From assembly GCA_019359215.1 (NCBI GenBank), contig JAHHHS010000073.1:1-35584 (forward strand): a DNA stretch of 35,584 nt. Reading direction: 5' to 3'. The translations under genes were made by a program, and so were the position numbers. Below the pieces are notes generated by a model, which saw only the letters and a list, made by a program, of their open reading frames with translations, was not told the origin of the DNA and ran no database searches. This document shows positions 8,354 to 16,872 of this stretch, in pieces (within the stretch, counting starts at the first letter, position 1; each line of letters opens with the position of its first letter). The DNA comes from Nostoc indistinguendum CM1-VF10 (GTDB taxonomy: Bacteria; Cyanobacteriota; Cyanobacteriia; Cyanobacteriales; Nostocaceae).

Positions 8354-9355
8354 ATGATGAAAGCGATAGTCATTGACCAATTTGGCGGTTCAAATATTTT
8401 TAGAGAAGCAGATTTGCCGATTCCTTTGATTCTTCCTCACCATGTCCTAATTCGAGTGGCTGCGACAAGTATCAATCCAGTTGATTTGAAGATCCGACAA
8501 GGGCTTGTGGCGGATATTACGCCTGCCCTTCCAGCTGTTTTGCATGGAGATGTAGCGGGAACGGTCAAAGCAGTAGGAGTAGGAGTTAATAATTTCCAGG
8601 TTGGGGATGAAGTTTACGCTTGTGCCGGCGGCGTGAAAGATATGGGTGGAGCCTTAGCAGAATATATGTTGGTTGATGCTAACTTGGTTGCTCATAAACC
8701 AGTATCTACGACAATGGCAGAAGCGGCTGCACTTCCCTTAGTTTCAATTACAGCTTGGGAAGGACTGATTGATCGCGCTAAGATTCAGCCAAAACAAAAG
8801 GTTCTAGTTTATGGAGCAACTGGGGGTGTAGGTCATATAGCCGTTCAACTGGCAAAGTGGGCAGGAGCAACGGTATTCGCCTTGGTTTCTAGTAATGAGA
8901 AAGGGATAATCGCTCGTCGGTTGGGTGCAGATGTCATCATCAATTATCAGCAACAACCTGTTGAAGAATTTGTGGCAGAGCATACGGACGGGGAGGGTTT
9001 TGACGTGGTGTTTGATACAGTTGGAAACGACAATCTTCAGAATGCTTTCAAAGCTGCAAAGCTCAACGGAATTATTGTTTCCATTGTTTCGCTATCCCAT
9101 CAAGACTTAACTTTACTGCATCTAAAAGGATTAACGCTGCATCTAGTTTTTATGCTGATTCCCATGCTGTTTGGTAAAGGTCGCGCCCATCATGGAGAGA
9201 TTTTGTCAAAGTTGGCTCAATTGGTGGATGAAGGCAAGGTACACCCACATCTGGATAAAATCTTCAGCATGGCTGAAATTGCTTCTGCCCATCAATATGC
9301 TGAGTCAGGTCAAGCAATTGGGAAAATTGTGCTGACACAATCATTCAATCTTTAG
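8354..9355 (+). CDS. NAD(P)-dependent quinone oxidoreductase-like protein (MDR superfamily)
   Basis: 333 residues. A GroES-like N-terminal domain (SINPVDLKIRQG, LHGDVAGTV, VGDEVYACAGG) precedes a Rossmann domain with the nucleotide loop YGATGGVGHIAVQLAKWAG. The catalytic zinc ligands of alcohol dehydrogenases are absent, so it belongs with zinc-independent quinone or enone reductases (QOR-like) using NADPH. It is cytoplasmic. Tandem ATGs at 8354 and 8357 are the likely start; the longer reading from 8315 overlaps the regulator's promoter. It is divergently paired with an HxlR regulator, the arrangement of qorR-qorA. The substrate is not known; electrophile or quinone detoxification is the likely role. 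Confidence 0.85.
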   Translation: MMKAIVIDQFGGSNIFREADLPIPLILPHHVLIRVAATSINPVDLKIRQGLVADITPALPAVLHGDVAGTVKAVGVGVNNFQVGDEVYACAGGVKDMGGALAEYMLVDANLVAHKPVSTTMAEAAALPLVSITAWEGLIDRAKIQPKQKVLVYGATGGVGHIAVQLAKWAGATVFALVSSNEKGIIARRLGADVIINYQQQPVEEFVAEHTDGEGFDVVFDTVGNDNLQNAFKAAKLNGIIVSIVSLSHQDLTLLHLKGLTLHLVFMLIPMLFGKGRAHHGEILSKLAQLVDEGKVHPHLDKIFSMAEIASAHQYAESGQAIGKIVLTQSFNL

Positions 9356-9452
9356 CTGCAACTAATGCTCACACAGAGGTACGGATAAGAGTTAGTTGTT
9401 TTTGCTTGGGAGGAACTGACCTTTTAGCGATCGCTTTCTGTGCCCAACTTTC

Positions 9453-9575
9453 TCACGCCATCCATTCAGTCCGCTGTGGGGCATCTGTCACCAATTGAGC
9501 AAATTTGTCAGGGTCAAGCTCCTCAAACTCCAGCATCACACCCAACTGCTCATCAATCGTTAGGTTACTGAGCAA
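9453..9575 (-). CDS. CyRepA-like replication gene, downstream exon
   Basis: These 40 codons and a stop complete the replication protein after intron removal: LLSNLTIDEQLGVMLEFEEL ... ending RTEWMA. Joined to the upstream exon at 12089 it reads AVKE-LLSNL in frame. The unsplit pseudogene copy at 7588-7775 reads VKE-LLSTL, which supports the join. Without splicing, the protein would end in an unrelated VRIVG. Confidence 0.75.
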   Translation of the reverse strand: MLSNLTIDEQLGVMLEFEELDPDKFAQLVTDAPQRTEWMA

Positions 9576-9577
9576 AT

Positions 9578-9650
9578 TAAACTCAACGAGGTTGTCACCA
9601 ACCCCGTTGGTCTTCAAAACCGTGCATGAGACTTTCACCTCACACGGCTC
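9578..9650 (-). ncRNA. Group II intron domains V and VI
   Basis: Domain V is a 34-nt hairpin starting GAGCCGTGTGAGG and ending CACGGTT with the GAAA tetraloop. Domain VI is an 11-bp stem with a bulged A (9583) placed 8 nt from the 3' end, suitable for lariat formation. This is the catalytic and branch-point part of the ribozyme. Confidence 0.85.
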
Positions 9651-9669
9651 CTCAATGATTTGGTGCTTG

Positions 9670-11457
9670 TCATGCATACCTCATTACCCATTTATCCTCA
9701 ACTCTTTCAAGTTTTCTGGTGGGCTTAGGCTCGGCACTATTACAGCCAGATTTTATGCCGGGGCTACCATCGTTAGCTGTCTTTGTGTCGTGGCAATGTC
9801 TGTGTAAAAGTTGAAGATTTTTATACTCATCCTTTCCACCTTTTGATTTTGGGATGGTGTGATCAACTTCCATCACATCGTCTTTACGGAAGAACAAACC
9901 ACAGTGGGTGCATTTCCCTTTTTGCTTTTTCAGGAGTGTAGCCACTCTTTTGGGCATTTCTGGGTTATTACCCATTCTTGAACTCCAATAAACCAGGTTT
10001 CCGTCGTCTGGTGACGATTCGCCTTTGACTTTCACATGACGCACTATTGGCGTGTCGGCATGGTTTAGTAACCGAAGTGGGGTTGAACCTGACTTCAAGG
10101 TTGCGAATACCCAGTTATCACTGCCTATGGATTGCCAATACCTTTTTGACACCCATTCCCTACTCTTTTTAGGGTGGCGGCGTTTTGCCCAAGCATTTAA
10201 CTTTTGGTACGTGAGGTCATCGATATCTGAGTAAGCTATCTTACTTACCACAGTCGCGTAGTAGTTAGCCCATCCCCTTATGATTGGGTTTAACTGGCTG
10301 ATTAGTGCCGCTTGCGGGACTGCCTTTTGAGCTTCAATAACACTAGCGATTCGGTCGTAATGTACCTTTTGCTTCTGCTTGCTTGGGGTGATGATTGTCT
10401 TAAATCCCTGTTTGGAGTGATACTTTCCTTGTGGAAACTGTTGTATCGTAAAGCCAAGGAAGTCGAACCCTGGTTTTTCTTGCTCGTACTGGGTGAGAGT
10501 ATGAGCAAGTCTCGTTTTATTGGGCTTTAATTCCAAACCCATGCCTTTTAACCATTCAGAGATAATCTCTTTACATCTTTGGACAACGGTTAGGTTTTCG
10601 TGGAGAATCACAAAATCGTCGGCATAACGGATTAAACTTAGGTTTCTACGGTTATCCCGTTTACCATGACCACTTCGAGTAGGCAGGGTTTCGGCATACT
10701 GTTTAATCCGTTCTTCCATCCCGTGGAGGGCAATATTTGCCAGTAAAGGAGAGATAACTCCTCCCTGTGGCGTACCCTCAGATGTTGGAAACAACTGCTT
10801 ACCATCCATCACTCCCGCTTTTAACCAGGCTCGAACTTGTCGGCGGATGGTGGGGGATGAATTTAATTTTCTTAGCAGCGCTTCCTGGTCGATGCGGTCG
10901 AAACACTTGGCAATGTCAGCATCTAGTACATATTTAGGTTTCAACCTTATTGCACTAAATATTGCCTCTACCGCATCATGGCATGAGCGTCCGGCTCTGA
11001 ACCCGTATGAGTTAGGCTCAAATCGCGCTTCCCATTCTGGCTCTAATGCCAGTTTGACAAGTGCTTGCAAGGCTCGGTCTTTCATTGTAGGTATGCCCAA
11101 AGGTCGCTTCTCTAGAGTTCCAGGCTTGGGAATCCATACTCGCCTAGTTGGGCTGACCTTTGTATCAAGATTTAAGTTACCAGTAAGTTCTACACGTTGC
11201 TTTGGAGTCAGCGATTTAACGCCGTCTACACCCGCCGTCTTTTTCCCCTGGTTATCCTGAGTTACTCTACGAACCGCTAAAGCTCTTGCTGACCATGACT
11301 TCATCAGCGTCTTTTGGAGTCTGCGATATGCTTTCACATCACCACGTTTTGAGGCTTGATAAATTCTCTTTTGGAGCTTATACACGCTACGCTCTAGCTT
11401 GCGCCAGTTAATAGAATGCCATTCCACCATCAGTTTTTTAGACTGTGTATTAGACAT
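9670..11457 (-). CDS. ltrA: Group II intron reverse transcriptase/maturase with HNH endonuclease
   Basis: 595 residues, complete. The reverse transcriptase domain (about 60-350) has the YADD active site at 278-281, the GTPQGGVISPLLANI block at 228-242 and RPLGIPTMKDRALQ near 118. The maturase (X) domain, about 375-440, contains GWANYY. An HNH nuclease at 516-556 has CTHCG, EVDHTIPKSKGG and HRHCHD. It binds its own intron RNA, helps splicing and inserts the intron into DNA by target-primed reverse transcription. The gene lies in intron domain IV, on the same strand as the interrupted replication gene. All key residues are present, so both splicing and mobility are plausible. Confidence 0.95.
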   Translation of the reverse strand: MSNTQSKKLMVEWHSINWRKLERSVYKLQKRIYQASKRGDVKAYRRLQKTLMKSWSARALAVRRVTQDNQGKKTAGVDGVKSLTPKQRVELTGNLNLDTKVSPTRRVWIPKPGTLEKRPLGIPTMKDRALQALVKLALEPEWEARFEPNSYGFRAGRSCHDAVEAIFSAIRLKPKYVLDADIAKCFDRIDQEALLRKLNSSPTIRRQVRAWLKAGVMDGKQLFPTSEGTPQGGVISPLLANIALHGMEERIKQYAETLPTRSGHGKRDNRRNLSLIRYADDFVILHENLTVVQRCKEIISEWLKGMGLELKPNKTRLAHTLTQYEQEKPGFDFLGFTIQQFPQGKYHSKQGFKTIITPSKQKQKVHYDRIASVIEAQKAVPQAALISQLNPIIRGWANYYATVVSKIAYSDIDDLTYQKLNAWAKRRHPKKSREWVSKRYWQSIGSDNWVFATLKSGSTPLRLLNHADTPIVRHVKVKGESSPDDGNLVYWSSRMGNNPEMPKRVATLLKKQKGKCTHCGLFFRKDDVMEVDHTIPKSKGGKDEYKNLQLLHRHCHDTKTANDGSPGIKSGCNSAEPKPTRKLERVEDKWVMRYA

Positions 11458-12070
11458 ATATACTCGCTACTTGGGACTTTATCATCCAAATCACCGTAAG
11501 TCTGTTTGCATATTCTGGGCATTACCCCAGACGTTCGCTTCTGACTTAATCTCCCCTACTCGCTGCATACGGTTAGCACCTGCTCAGGTATTCGACCACC
11601 TGAGAGCAAGCGAGAGGTTATCTCGTTCCGAATGACCATACTGTGTACCTTTAGAGTGATGCTTTTCGCCGGGTTTATTAGGAAGTGCATATTGGTCTAC
11701 AAGAAACTAGCCAATTCCTTATCCTGTGCCTTTTGGCTCCAGCGCATTAAGCCTTATTTCGCTGGTTTGCGGTAACGACGATTCAATCGCATCTTCAAGC
11801 CGAGGTTTTACTCATGGGTATTTTGCTCGGTGCTTACCGATTTAGGCTGTCAGTAATAACACCTTTTCACCCCGCTTCAGGCTTTGATAGCTAGTCTCAA
11901 ACCTGGGGGTGATGCTTTCACCGTTGCACCTACGGGGTAGGGTTTGAGGGTTCTAGGGTACTAGCTCTCACCTACATGGTCATTCAGTTGTCTTGGCACA
12001 GCCTGTCCCTTTGGGAGAAGGTTCTGTACCTTGCGGCTAATCCTCCAAAACCCTTATGAGTTTTTAGTTT

Positions 12071-15000
12071 CTAGCCAACGATTCGCACTTCCTTAACCGC
12101 ATCAACCCCATTCTCTACACGCTCAATTGCTAACTGAGCATAATATTTAACCCGCTCCCACCAAGAATCACTGAGTTCTGGATCTGTGTCCATACCCCCC
12201 CAATTATTACTTCCATCTTCATTAATGGGGGGTGTGGACGGCGGGAAATCAGGCAGGGGAGCAGGGGTGCATGGGTGCAGAGGAGATACTTGTACTACTT
12301 TTCCCCTCTGCTCCTCGGCTCCTCTGCCCCTCTGCTCAACACCATACTGCATCTGCATCCTAGCTGCATAAGCCGCATTTCGTTCTTGTTCATCTTGGCG
12401 TTTCCTTTCCCTGTCCTCCCGTTGCCTCTGCCGATAATTAAGCACGTTCTGGATAAACTCGACATCAGAAGTATTCAGCCGATAATACCGAATCCTCTGC
12501 CCATCCTCCATTGGTCTTCGTGATGATGTAGACAATCCAAGTTGTGAAAGATACTGCCCCAAAATCCACAAAGGAGACTCCGATAGCGGAATGGTCAGAT
12601 TAAGAATCCCCTTAACGTGAGATGCATTACGCTTGGAGAACTCTGCCAAAGCCTGAATCATCGCCTCGTCGCCTTTAACCTCAACGCCAGCCATCAGATC
12701 CATTAGCACAGCCCTGAGTCCCAGCCGATGACGCATTAGCCATGCGGTAGAATGATTACTCCAGTCTGTGCAAATAGCCAAGCGATCGCGTTCTGATTTA
12801 TCCCGCTCTACAACCACAGTCGGCGGTGAAACACATTCCCGCTCCTGCTCATCAATAATCATTTCCCCAGGCGCTGCCAATATTGCTTCAAGTGCGACAA
12901 TCTTTTTAATTAACCGCCCAGAGTCATCTTTCTCAACCAGTTCCGGGGTTACGCTCATCCCGTAAGTGTCCTGAATACGAAACTTCTCACATTCCAAAAC
13001 CTCCTCCGGCTTGAGATAGTCTTGGTGCTGTCTACTGGTGTAAGTCCTAGAGTCAATATCTTTGGCATTAGCCACTTTACGGTAATGCTCCTCATCGATG
13101 GCAATACCCGCAGCCTTCATCCAGCGCGAAGTCCCTTCATCACCACCGTCGCCCAAAGGAATAATCGTATTCCCCATCTCAAGAAGGAGCGATCGCAGAT
13201 CAAAACGAAGATTATTAATCGACCAATTGCGCTGTGCTTCAATTTGGCAAGAAGCATCCAATGCCCAATCCTTCTCAGCCCCACGTTTGCCCGTTTCTCG
13301 GTTAATGCGAATCAAAAACGCGGTCATTTCGTTTTTCTGAAGAATCTTTTCTTTGATGCGACGGGCATTGGTTTCGGCGTAACCAAAGGGAGGACGCGGA
13401 GCTACCCAAACATACATGGGAACATCAGGACGATACCGCCATAATTGCTGGGCGCATTCTGTAGCCGACTGCGAGACAGCATGAAACACGCCAAACACGG
13501 CATCAAAATGATAGCTGGAAATGTCAACCCCTGAACTGAGACTGGGAGTAATTAAAAAAGCGTCGATATCCTTAATAGCAATGTTAATCTCTCGGATAAA
13601 GATGACATTCTCCTCAGATCCACTGTTTTCGGAATGAATAGCCCACACCCGTAACTTGCGGTCTTCGGCTGATTCCGGTGTTTCGTCGCTATCATCTATC
13701 GATGTCCCGTCATTCAAAGCACGTTCCAACTTCTTGATAAACCGCTTACTGTCGCTGACCATCATCAGTTTTTTACCCAGCATCAACTGAGCATGAAACT
13801 CGGCAACGATTGCGCTGCTGTTTTTCCCCTCGTACCAATAAACCTGACGACCCCCAGAGCGATACTCGTTTTTGATGATGTAGGGTTTTTCGCCAGCCGG
13901 TCGCATTTGCATAAAAAACTCAATGGTCAAGTCATCCAAGTGGGCATCCGCTAAAACAACCAGTTTGGCATTGTAGACTAGATACTCCAACACCTCCAAA
14001 ATAGCCCCCCGGTGTTCCTTGCAGGTCTTTGATTTGAGCAAGTGGGCGAGATACTGGCAGGCTTCATCAATAAATAGAATGTCATAAGCCTGTAAATCGT
14101 TCGCCATTTTATATAATGAGTCTACAGTGATACTCAGTGCTTTGGCTTTAGCCCAGTCGCCGCAGGATATAGCTGAGTACATGGCAGTTTGCAAGCGATC
14201 TGATAGATTCTTGAGCAGGGTAACGCGATGCCCGTTGTTCAAAAAGCTTCTTTCTGGGTTATCTCTTCTAATCATTGCCAAGATTTCAGTCTTGCCAGTC
14301 CCCATATCAGAAGCTAAACCCACTAACCCAGATTGAGGCAGGGAGCGGATGACCGTGGAAAGATAGCGAGTATTAACGATAATATTAGGTTTGAATTTGT
14401 GAAGTCCCCTGGCGCGATTCACGAAAAATCTTTGGCTTAACTCGGTGATTCTCAAGGCATCAGCAATCATCGTGGACACTGCTTTATCAGCTTTTTTCCC
14501 CAGTGCCACAACCCAATCATCAATTCCTTTTTCTGGACCAGGGAGTAACGCCACTTCGCATTGGCAGGCAAGTTGGAGAATTACTTGACAAGTACGGCGA
14601 GTAGCAGCAAAAACCTGCTGTTTGGTTTTGGGTTTGGTTTCGTAGTCGAAGAGGATAACGAATTTGCGACCCTTTTGCGCCATTGGGACTAAATCGGGGT
14701 GCAGGTATTCTAAATCTTCCTTGCCCACGCGACCGTTCCAGATTCCAGGGAGTGCGATGGCTACATATCCCAAAGTTAGGAGACAAGCAGCCTTCTTCTC
14801 GCCCTCCGTAAAGCATACAGGAATTTCGGGGTGTGCCATGACCCAAGCCCAGAAACCCAGTGCTTCACCTTCTTCGGTAACGGTAATATGCTCTGGCATC
14901 GGCACGTCATACCGCAGGGCTATCAACCGCCAAATGTGCAGAGGGACTCTCAGGTAGGTGACACGATTGGGAGTTTTGGGGGGTGATTCATATTTAACGG

Positions 15001-15568
15001 GCTTTTGGGTTTGTTCTTGAGTTGTCTTGTCCCATTCCAAACGAGGACAATCAGGTTTCATCCGTCCCCAGTCCATCGGTAGCCAATTATTGAGCGGGTC
15101 GAGTCCACTAACCCACCATGCGCCCGACTCTACGTGGGCATATCTTTTCAAATACCCATCACGCAATCGCCCATCGTTGCGTCTGGCAGTTTGGGGCAGA
15201 GCGTATAAAAGGTATTCGTATACTTCCGAACCATTTAAAGAGCGGACATTTAGGGCAGTGAGTTTGGGGTCAACGGCGGAATTGACCACCCATTCATGCC
15301 AGTGGTTGGGAGCTAATTCACTGTTCGGATTCTGATGTGTATCAATTGTGTGGCTCAAATGAACAGCATCATTTTGGTTCGAGGAGTCACGTAAATTTAG
15401 ATAATGCTTTGGTAATTCATAATGAGAATTGATGAAGTGATTTTTAGGTACAGTTTTGAAATCAGTTTGTTTTTTGAAAACTTCTTTTGAGGTTGGTTCA
15501 GAAGTATTGGGTATTTTAGGTAAGCCATAATTAGGATCTAATAACCGACGACGTTTTGCTTCTCCCAT
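12071..15568 (-). CDS. CyRepA-like plasmid replication protein (DUF3854 plus helicase), upstream exon
   Basis: Probable replication initiator with primase-like and helicase parts, as in the DUF3854/CyRepA proteins of cyanobacterial plasmids (for example pSYSA). Start ATG 15568 (MGEAKRRRLLDPNYG) has AAAGGAG 7 bases upstream; the in-frame ATG at 15604 has no such site. A DUF3854/TOPRIM-like region shows FTEGEKKA (about 253) and FDYE (about 307). The helicase shows Walker A SDMGTGKTE (about 420), Walker B FIDEAC (about 499), SSGVDIS (about 678) and QQLWRYR (about 707). The true exon ends at 12089; residues after VKE are intron. The spliced protein is about 1200 residues. It is the last gene of a leftward block, after a strong hairpin at 15666. 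Confidence 0.82.
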   Translation of the reverse strand: MGEAKRRRLLDPNYGLPKIPNTSEPTSKEVFKKQTDFKTVPKNHFINSHYELPKHYLNLRDSSNQNDAVHLSHTIDTHQNPNSELAPNHWHEWVVNSAVDPKLTALNVRSLNGSEVYEYLLYALPQTARRNDGRLRDGYLKRYAHVESGAWWVSGLDPLNNWLPMDWGRMKPDCPRLEWDKTTQEQTQKPVKYESPPKTPNRVTYLRVPLHIWRLIALRYDVPMPEHITVTEEGEALGFWAWVMAHPEIPVCFTEGEKKAACLLTLGYVAIALPGIWNGRVGKEDLEYLHPDLVPMAQKGRKFVILFDYETKPKTKQQVFAATRRTCQVILQLACQCEVALLPGPEKGIDDWVVALGKKADKAVSTMIADALRITELSQRFFVNRARGLHKFKPNIIVNTRYLSTVIRSLPQSGLVGLASDMGTGKTEILAMIRRDNPERSFLNNGHRVTLLKNLSDRLQTAMYSAISCGDWAKAKALSITVDSLYKMANDLQAYDILFIDEACQYLAHLLKSKTCKEHRGAILEVLEYLVYNAKLVVLADAHLDDLTIEFFMQMRPAGEKPYIIKNEYRSGGRQVYWYEGKNSSAIVAEFHAQLMLGKKLMMVSDSKRFIKKLERALNDGTSIDDSDETPESAEDRKLRVWAIHSENSGSEENVIFIREINIAIKDIDAFLITPSLSSGVDISSYHFDAVFGVFHAVSQSATECAQQLWRYRPDVPMYVWVAPRPPFGYAETNARRIKEKILQKNEMTAFLIRINRETGKRGAEKDWALDASCQIEAQRNWSINNLRFDLRSLLLEMGNTIIPLGDGGDEGTSRWMKAAGIAIDEEHYRKVANAKDIDSRTYTSRQHQDYLKPEEVLECEKFRIQDTYGMSVTPELVEKDDSGRLIKKIVALEAILAAPGEMIIDEQERECVSPPTVVVERDKSERDRLAICTDWSNHSTAWLMRHRLGLRAVLMDLMAGVEVKGDEAMIQALAEFSKRNASHVKGILNLTIPLSESPLWILGQYLSQLGLSTSSRRPMEDGQRIRYYRLNTSDVEFIQNVLNYRQRQREDRERKRQDEQERNAAYAARMQMQYGVEQRGRGAEEQRGKVVQVSPLHPCTPAPLPDFPPSTPPINEDGSNNWGGMDTDPELSDSWWERVKYYAQLAIERVENGVDAVKEVRIVG
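12244..12346. repeat. GC-rich imperfect inverted repeat inside the replication gene
   Basis: Left half AGGGGAGCAGGGG..GCAGAGGAG faces right half CTCCTCGGCTCCTCTGCCCC. In the gene's frame it encodes a low-complexity segment (QRGRGAEEQRG on one side, HPCTPAPLPDFPPS on the other) near the C-terminus, between the coiled RQREDRERKRQDEQ stretch and the conserved tail. It looks like a dispersed hairpin repeat that entered in frame and now acts as a linker. Confidence 0.55.
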
Positions 15569-15665
15569 GATTTGACTCCTTTTTGAGGGAATAAGATAGT
15601 ACAAACAAACTAAGAAGTTGTGATTGTAGATGACTATTAAAAAATCAATTGCACGAAAAATTGAT

Positions 15666-15713
15666 GCTGTCAGCCAGTGAATCTGATATAGAATCAGGGC
15701 TGACAGCTTTTTT
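15666..15713 (+). terminator. Strong hairpin before the replication gene
   Basis: GCTGTCAGCC (15666-15675) pairs perfectly with GGCTGACAGC (15698-15707), with an inner CTGAT/ATCAG stem, followed by TTTTTT on the + strand. On the - strand the stem is followed by ATCAATTTTT, so it may work both ways. It lies between the AlkB-like gene and the replication gene. It would stop or attenuate transcripts from the upstream block and let replication-gene expression depend on its own promoter at 15590-15660. Confidence 0.65.
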
Positions 15714-15754
15714 GAAGTGCTATTGTTTCTCTGATCAGATTGAAAAAATCAAAA

Positions 15755-16354
15755 TTATCTCCTTCCCCCGGTATGTGGTCGGAAAGTCAAATTAATTCGC
15801 GTGCTAACAACTTTATTGGTTTTGGGAACCTGATGCAGATGTGTAGATTGGCAGCCAGGGTGCATCACAAGCAAACTGCCGTGTTCTAGCCAAAAGTCAG
15901 TGGGTTTGCCATTTTTCGGTTTGATTTGAAATTTGCGACATGATCCCAAGCTGACTGATGCGATTGCAGGGTTAGATCCCATCGATGCTTCGTTGTCGGA
16001 ATGCCAGCCAATTGAATCCTGTCCACTGCGGTATTGGTTGCCGATGACAATGCGGAATTTGTAGCCAGTTAAAGCAGTAATTCTGTCCCGCAAGTTAGCC
16101 AGATTGTCTGTCCAAATCAGGGGTTTTAAAAACACGCTGTTCGAGTAAATGTAATCACACGCGGCATCACCATAAATGCACTCAAGGCGGGGAACGGGCA
16201 TTGTTTTACCCGCGATCCTGATTTGATTCTGCTGCCACTCCAGTTTCAAGCAGTGTTGGTAGAGCGAGTTGGCTTGTTCAAGATTTAAGAAATCGGGGTA
16301 ATAAGTGACTGGTAAAACTGGGGTTGATTCAGCGAATAAATTGAGTTGTTGCAT
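15755..16354 (-). CDS. AlkB-like 2-oxoglutarate/Fe(II) dioxygenase
   Basis: 199 residues with the full catalytic set: NQYRSGQDSIGWHSDNE gives the HxD iron ligands (H118, D120), HLHQVPK the second iron His (H174), and RINLTFR (186-192) the 2-oxoglutarate-binding arginines. The ASVSLGSCRKFQI strand also fits the ALKBH2/3-like branch. Members directly reverse methyl lesions on DNA or RNA bases by oxidative demethylation. Leftward gene between a disrupted gene and the replication gene; the hairpin at 15666 follows it. AlkB-like genes on plasmids and phages are known, and here it may protect single-stranded replication intermediates (inference). Confidence 0.9.
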   Translation of the reverse strand: MQQLNLFAESTPVLPVTYYPDFLNLEQANSLYQHCLKLEWQQNQIRIAGKTMPVPRLECIYGDAACDYIYSNSVFLKPLIWTDNLANLRDRITALTGYKFRIVIGNQYRSGQDSIGWHSDNEASMGSNPAIASVSLGSCRKFQIKPKNGKPTDFWLEHGSLLVMHPGCQSTHLHQVPKTNKVVSTRINLTFRPHTGGRR

Positions 16355-16872
16355 GGTAGTTTTCTCAAATTAAAAAAAGTATTCTGAAGACAATTGCTGT
16401 TAATTTTGACCAGCAGAGAAAACCTCAATCAACACACTTTCTGGATACAAACCAACTTTTCCAAAACGTGGATCATGAATGCGTTCTATTTCTATGCCTT
16501 GTTTCCGACACAATGCACTTGCCTTTCTACCTTTAGTACCGGCTTCTTTTACCGATATTTCTAAACCTTGAAGATTAGCGAATCCAACAACACTATATTT
16601 ATGACCGCATGGTGTGTTTACCCTGTCTTGCTCAACTTCAACAGCTTTGAGACGGTGTTGTAGTTGTTGATTGAGATTTTGTTGGGCAAGAATAGCTTGC
16701 TCTAGTTCGCGCTGACGGCAGTCTTGTTCAAAAAGTTGTTGAGCAATAGCAACTAGATTTTGTGCATTTTGAAGAATGATTTCTATTGGTGATTGTGGCT
16801 GTTGAACAGTTGGTGGTTTCACCCAGCCTAAAACGTCTTGAATCCATGCTCTAACGCCAATGGTATTAAATA

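Larger units (their letters stand above)
9576..12088 (-). mobile_element. Group II intron with internal maturase gene
   Basis: The element runs leftward. The 5' end is GTGCG (12088-12084), the classical group II start, and the 3' end is ...GTTTAAT (9576). Length 2513 bp. Domain V is recognisable at 9617-9650 (GAGCCGTG, loop GAAA, CACGGTT). Domain VI follows as CAACGGGGTTG / CAACCTCGTTG, with an unpaired A eight bases before the 3' splice site as expected for the branch point. Between 11458 and 12088 lies the ribozyme domain I-III region. Both boundaries agree with the intron-less pseudogene copy at 7588-7775. It looks complete and may be active. Confidence 0.9.

Noticed and set aside
9453..9677. 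A separate 74-residue leftward gene
   Set aside because: It is the intron 3' end (domains V/VI) fused to the downstream exon of the replication gene, not an independent protein.
10302..11260. ORFs on the + strand and alternate - frame within the intron
   Set aside because: They overlap the maturase gene, whose reverse transcriptase and HNH motifs are unmistakable.
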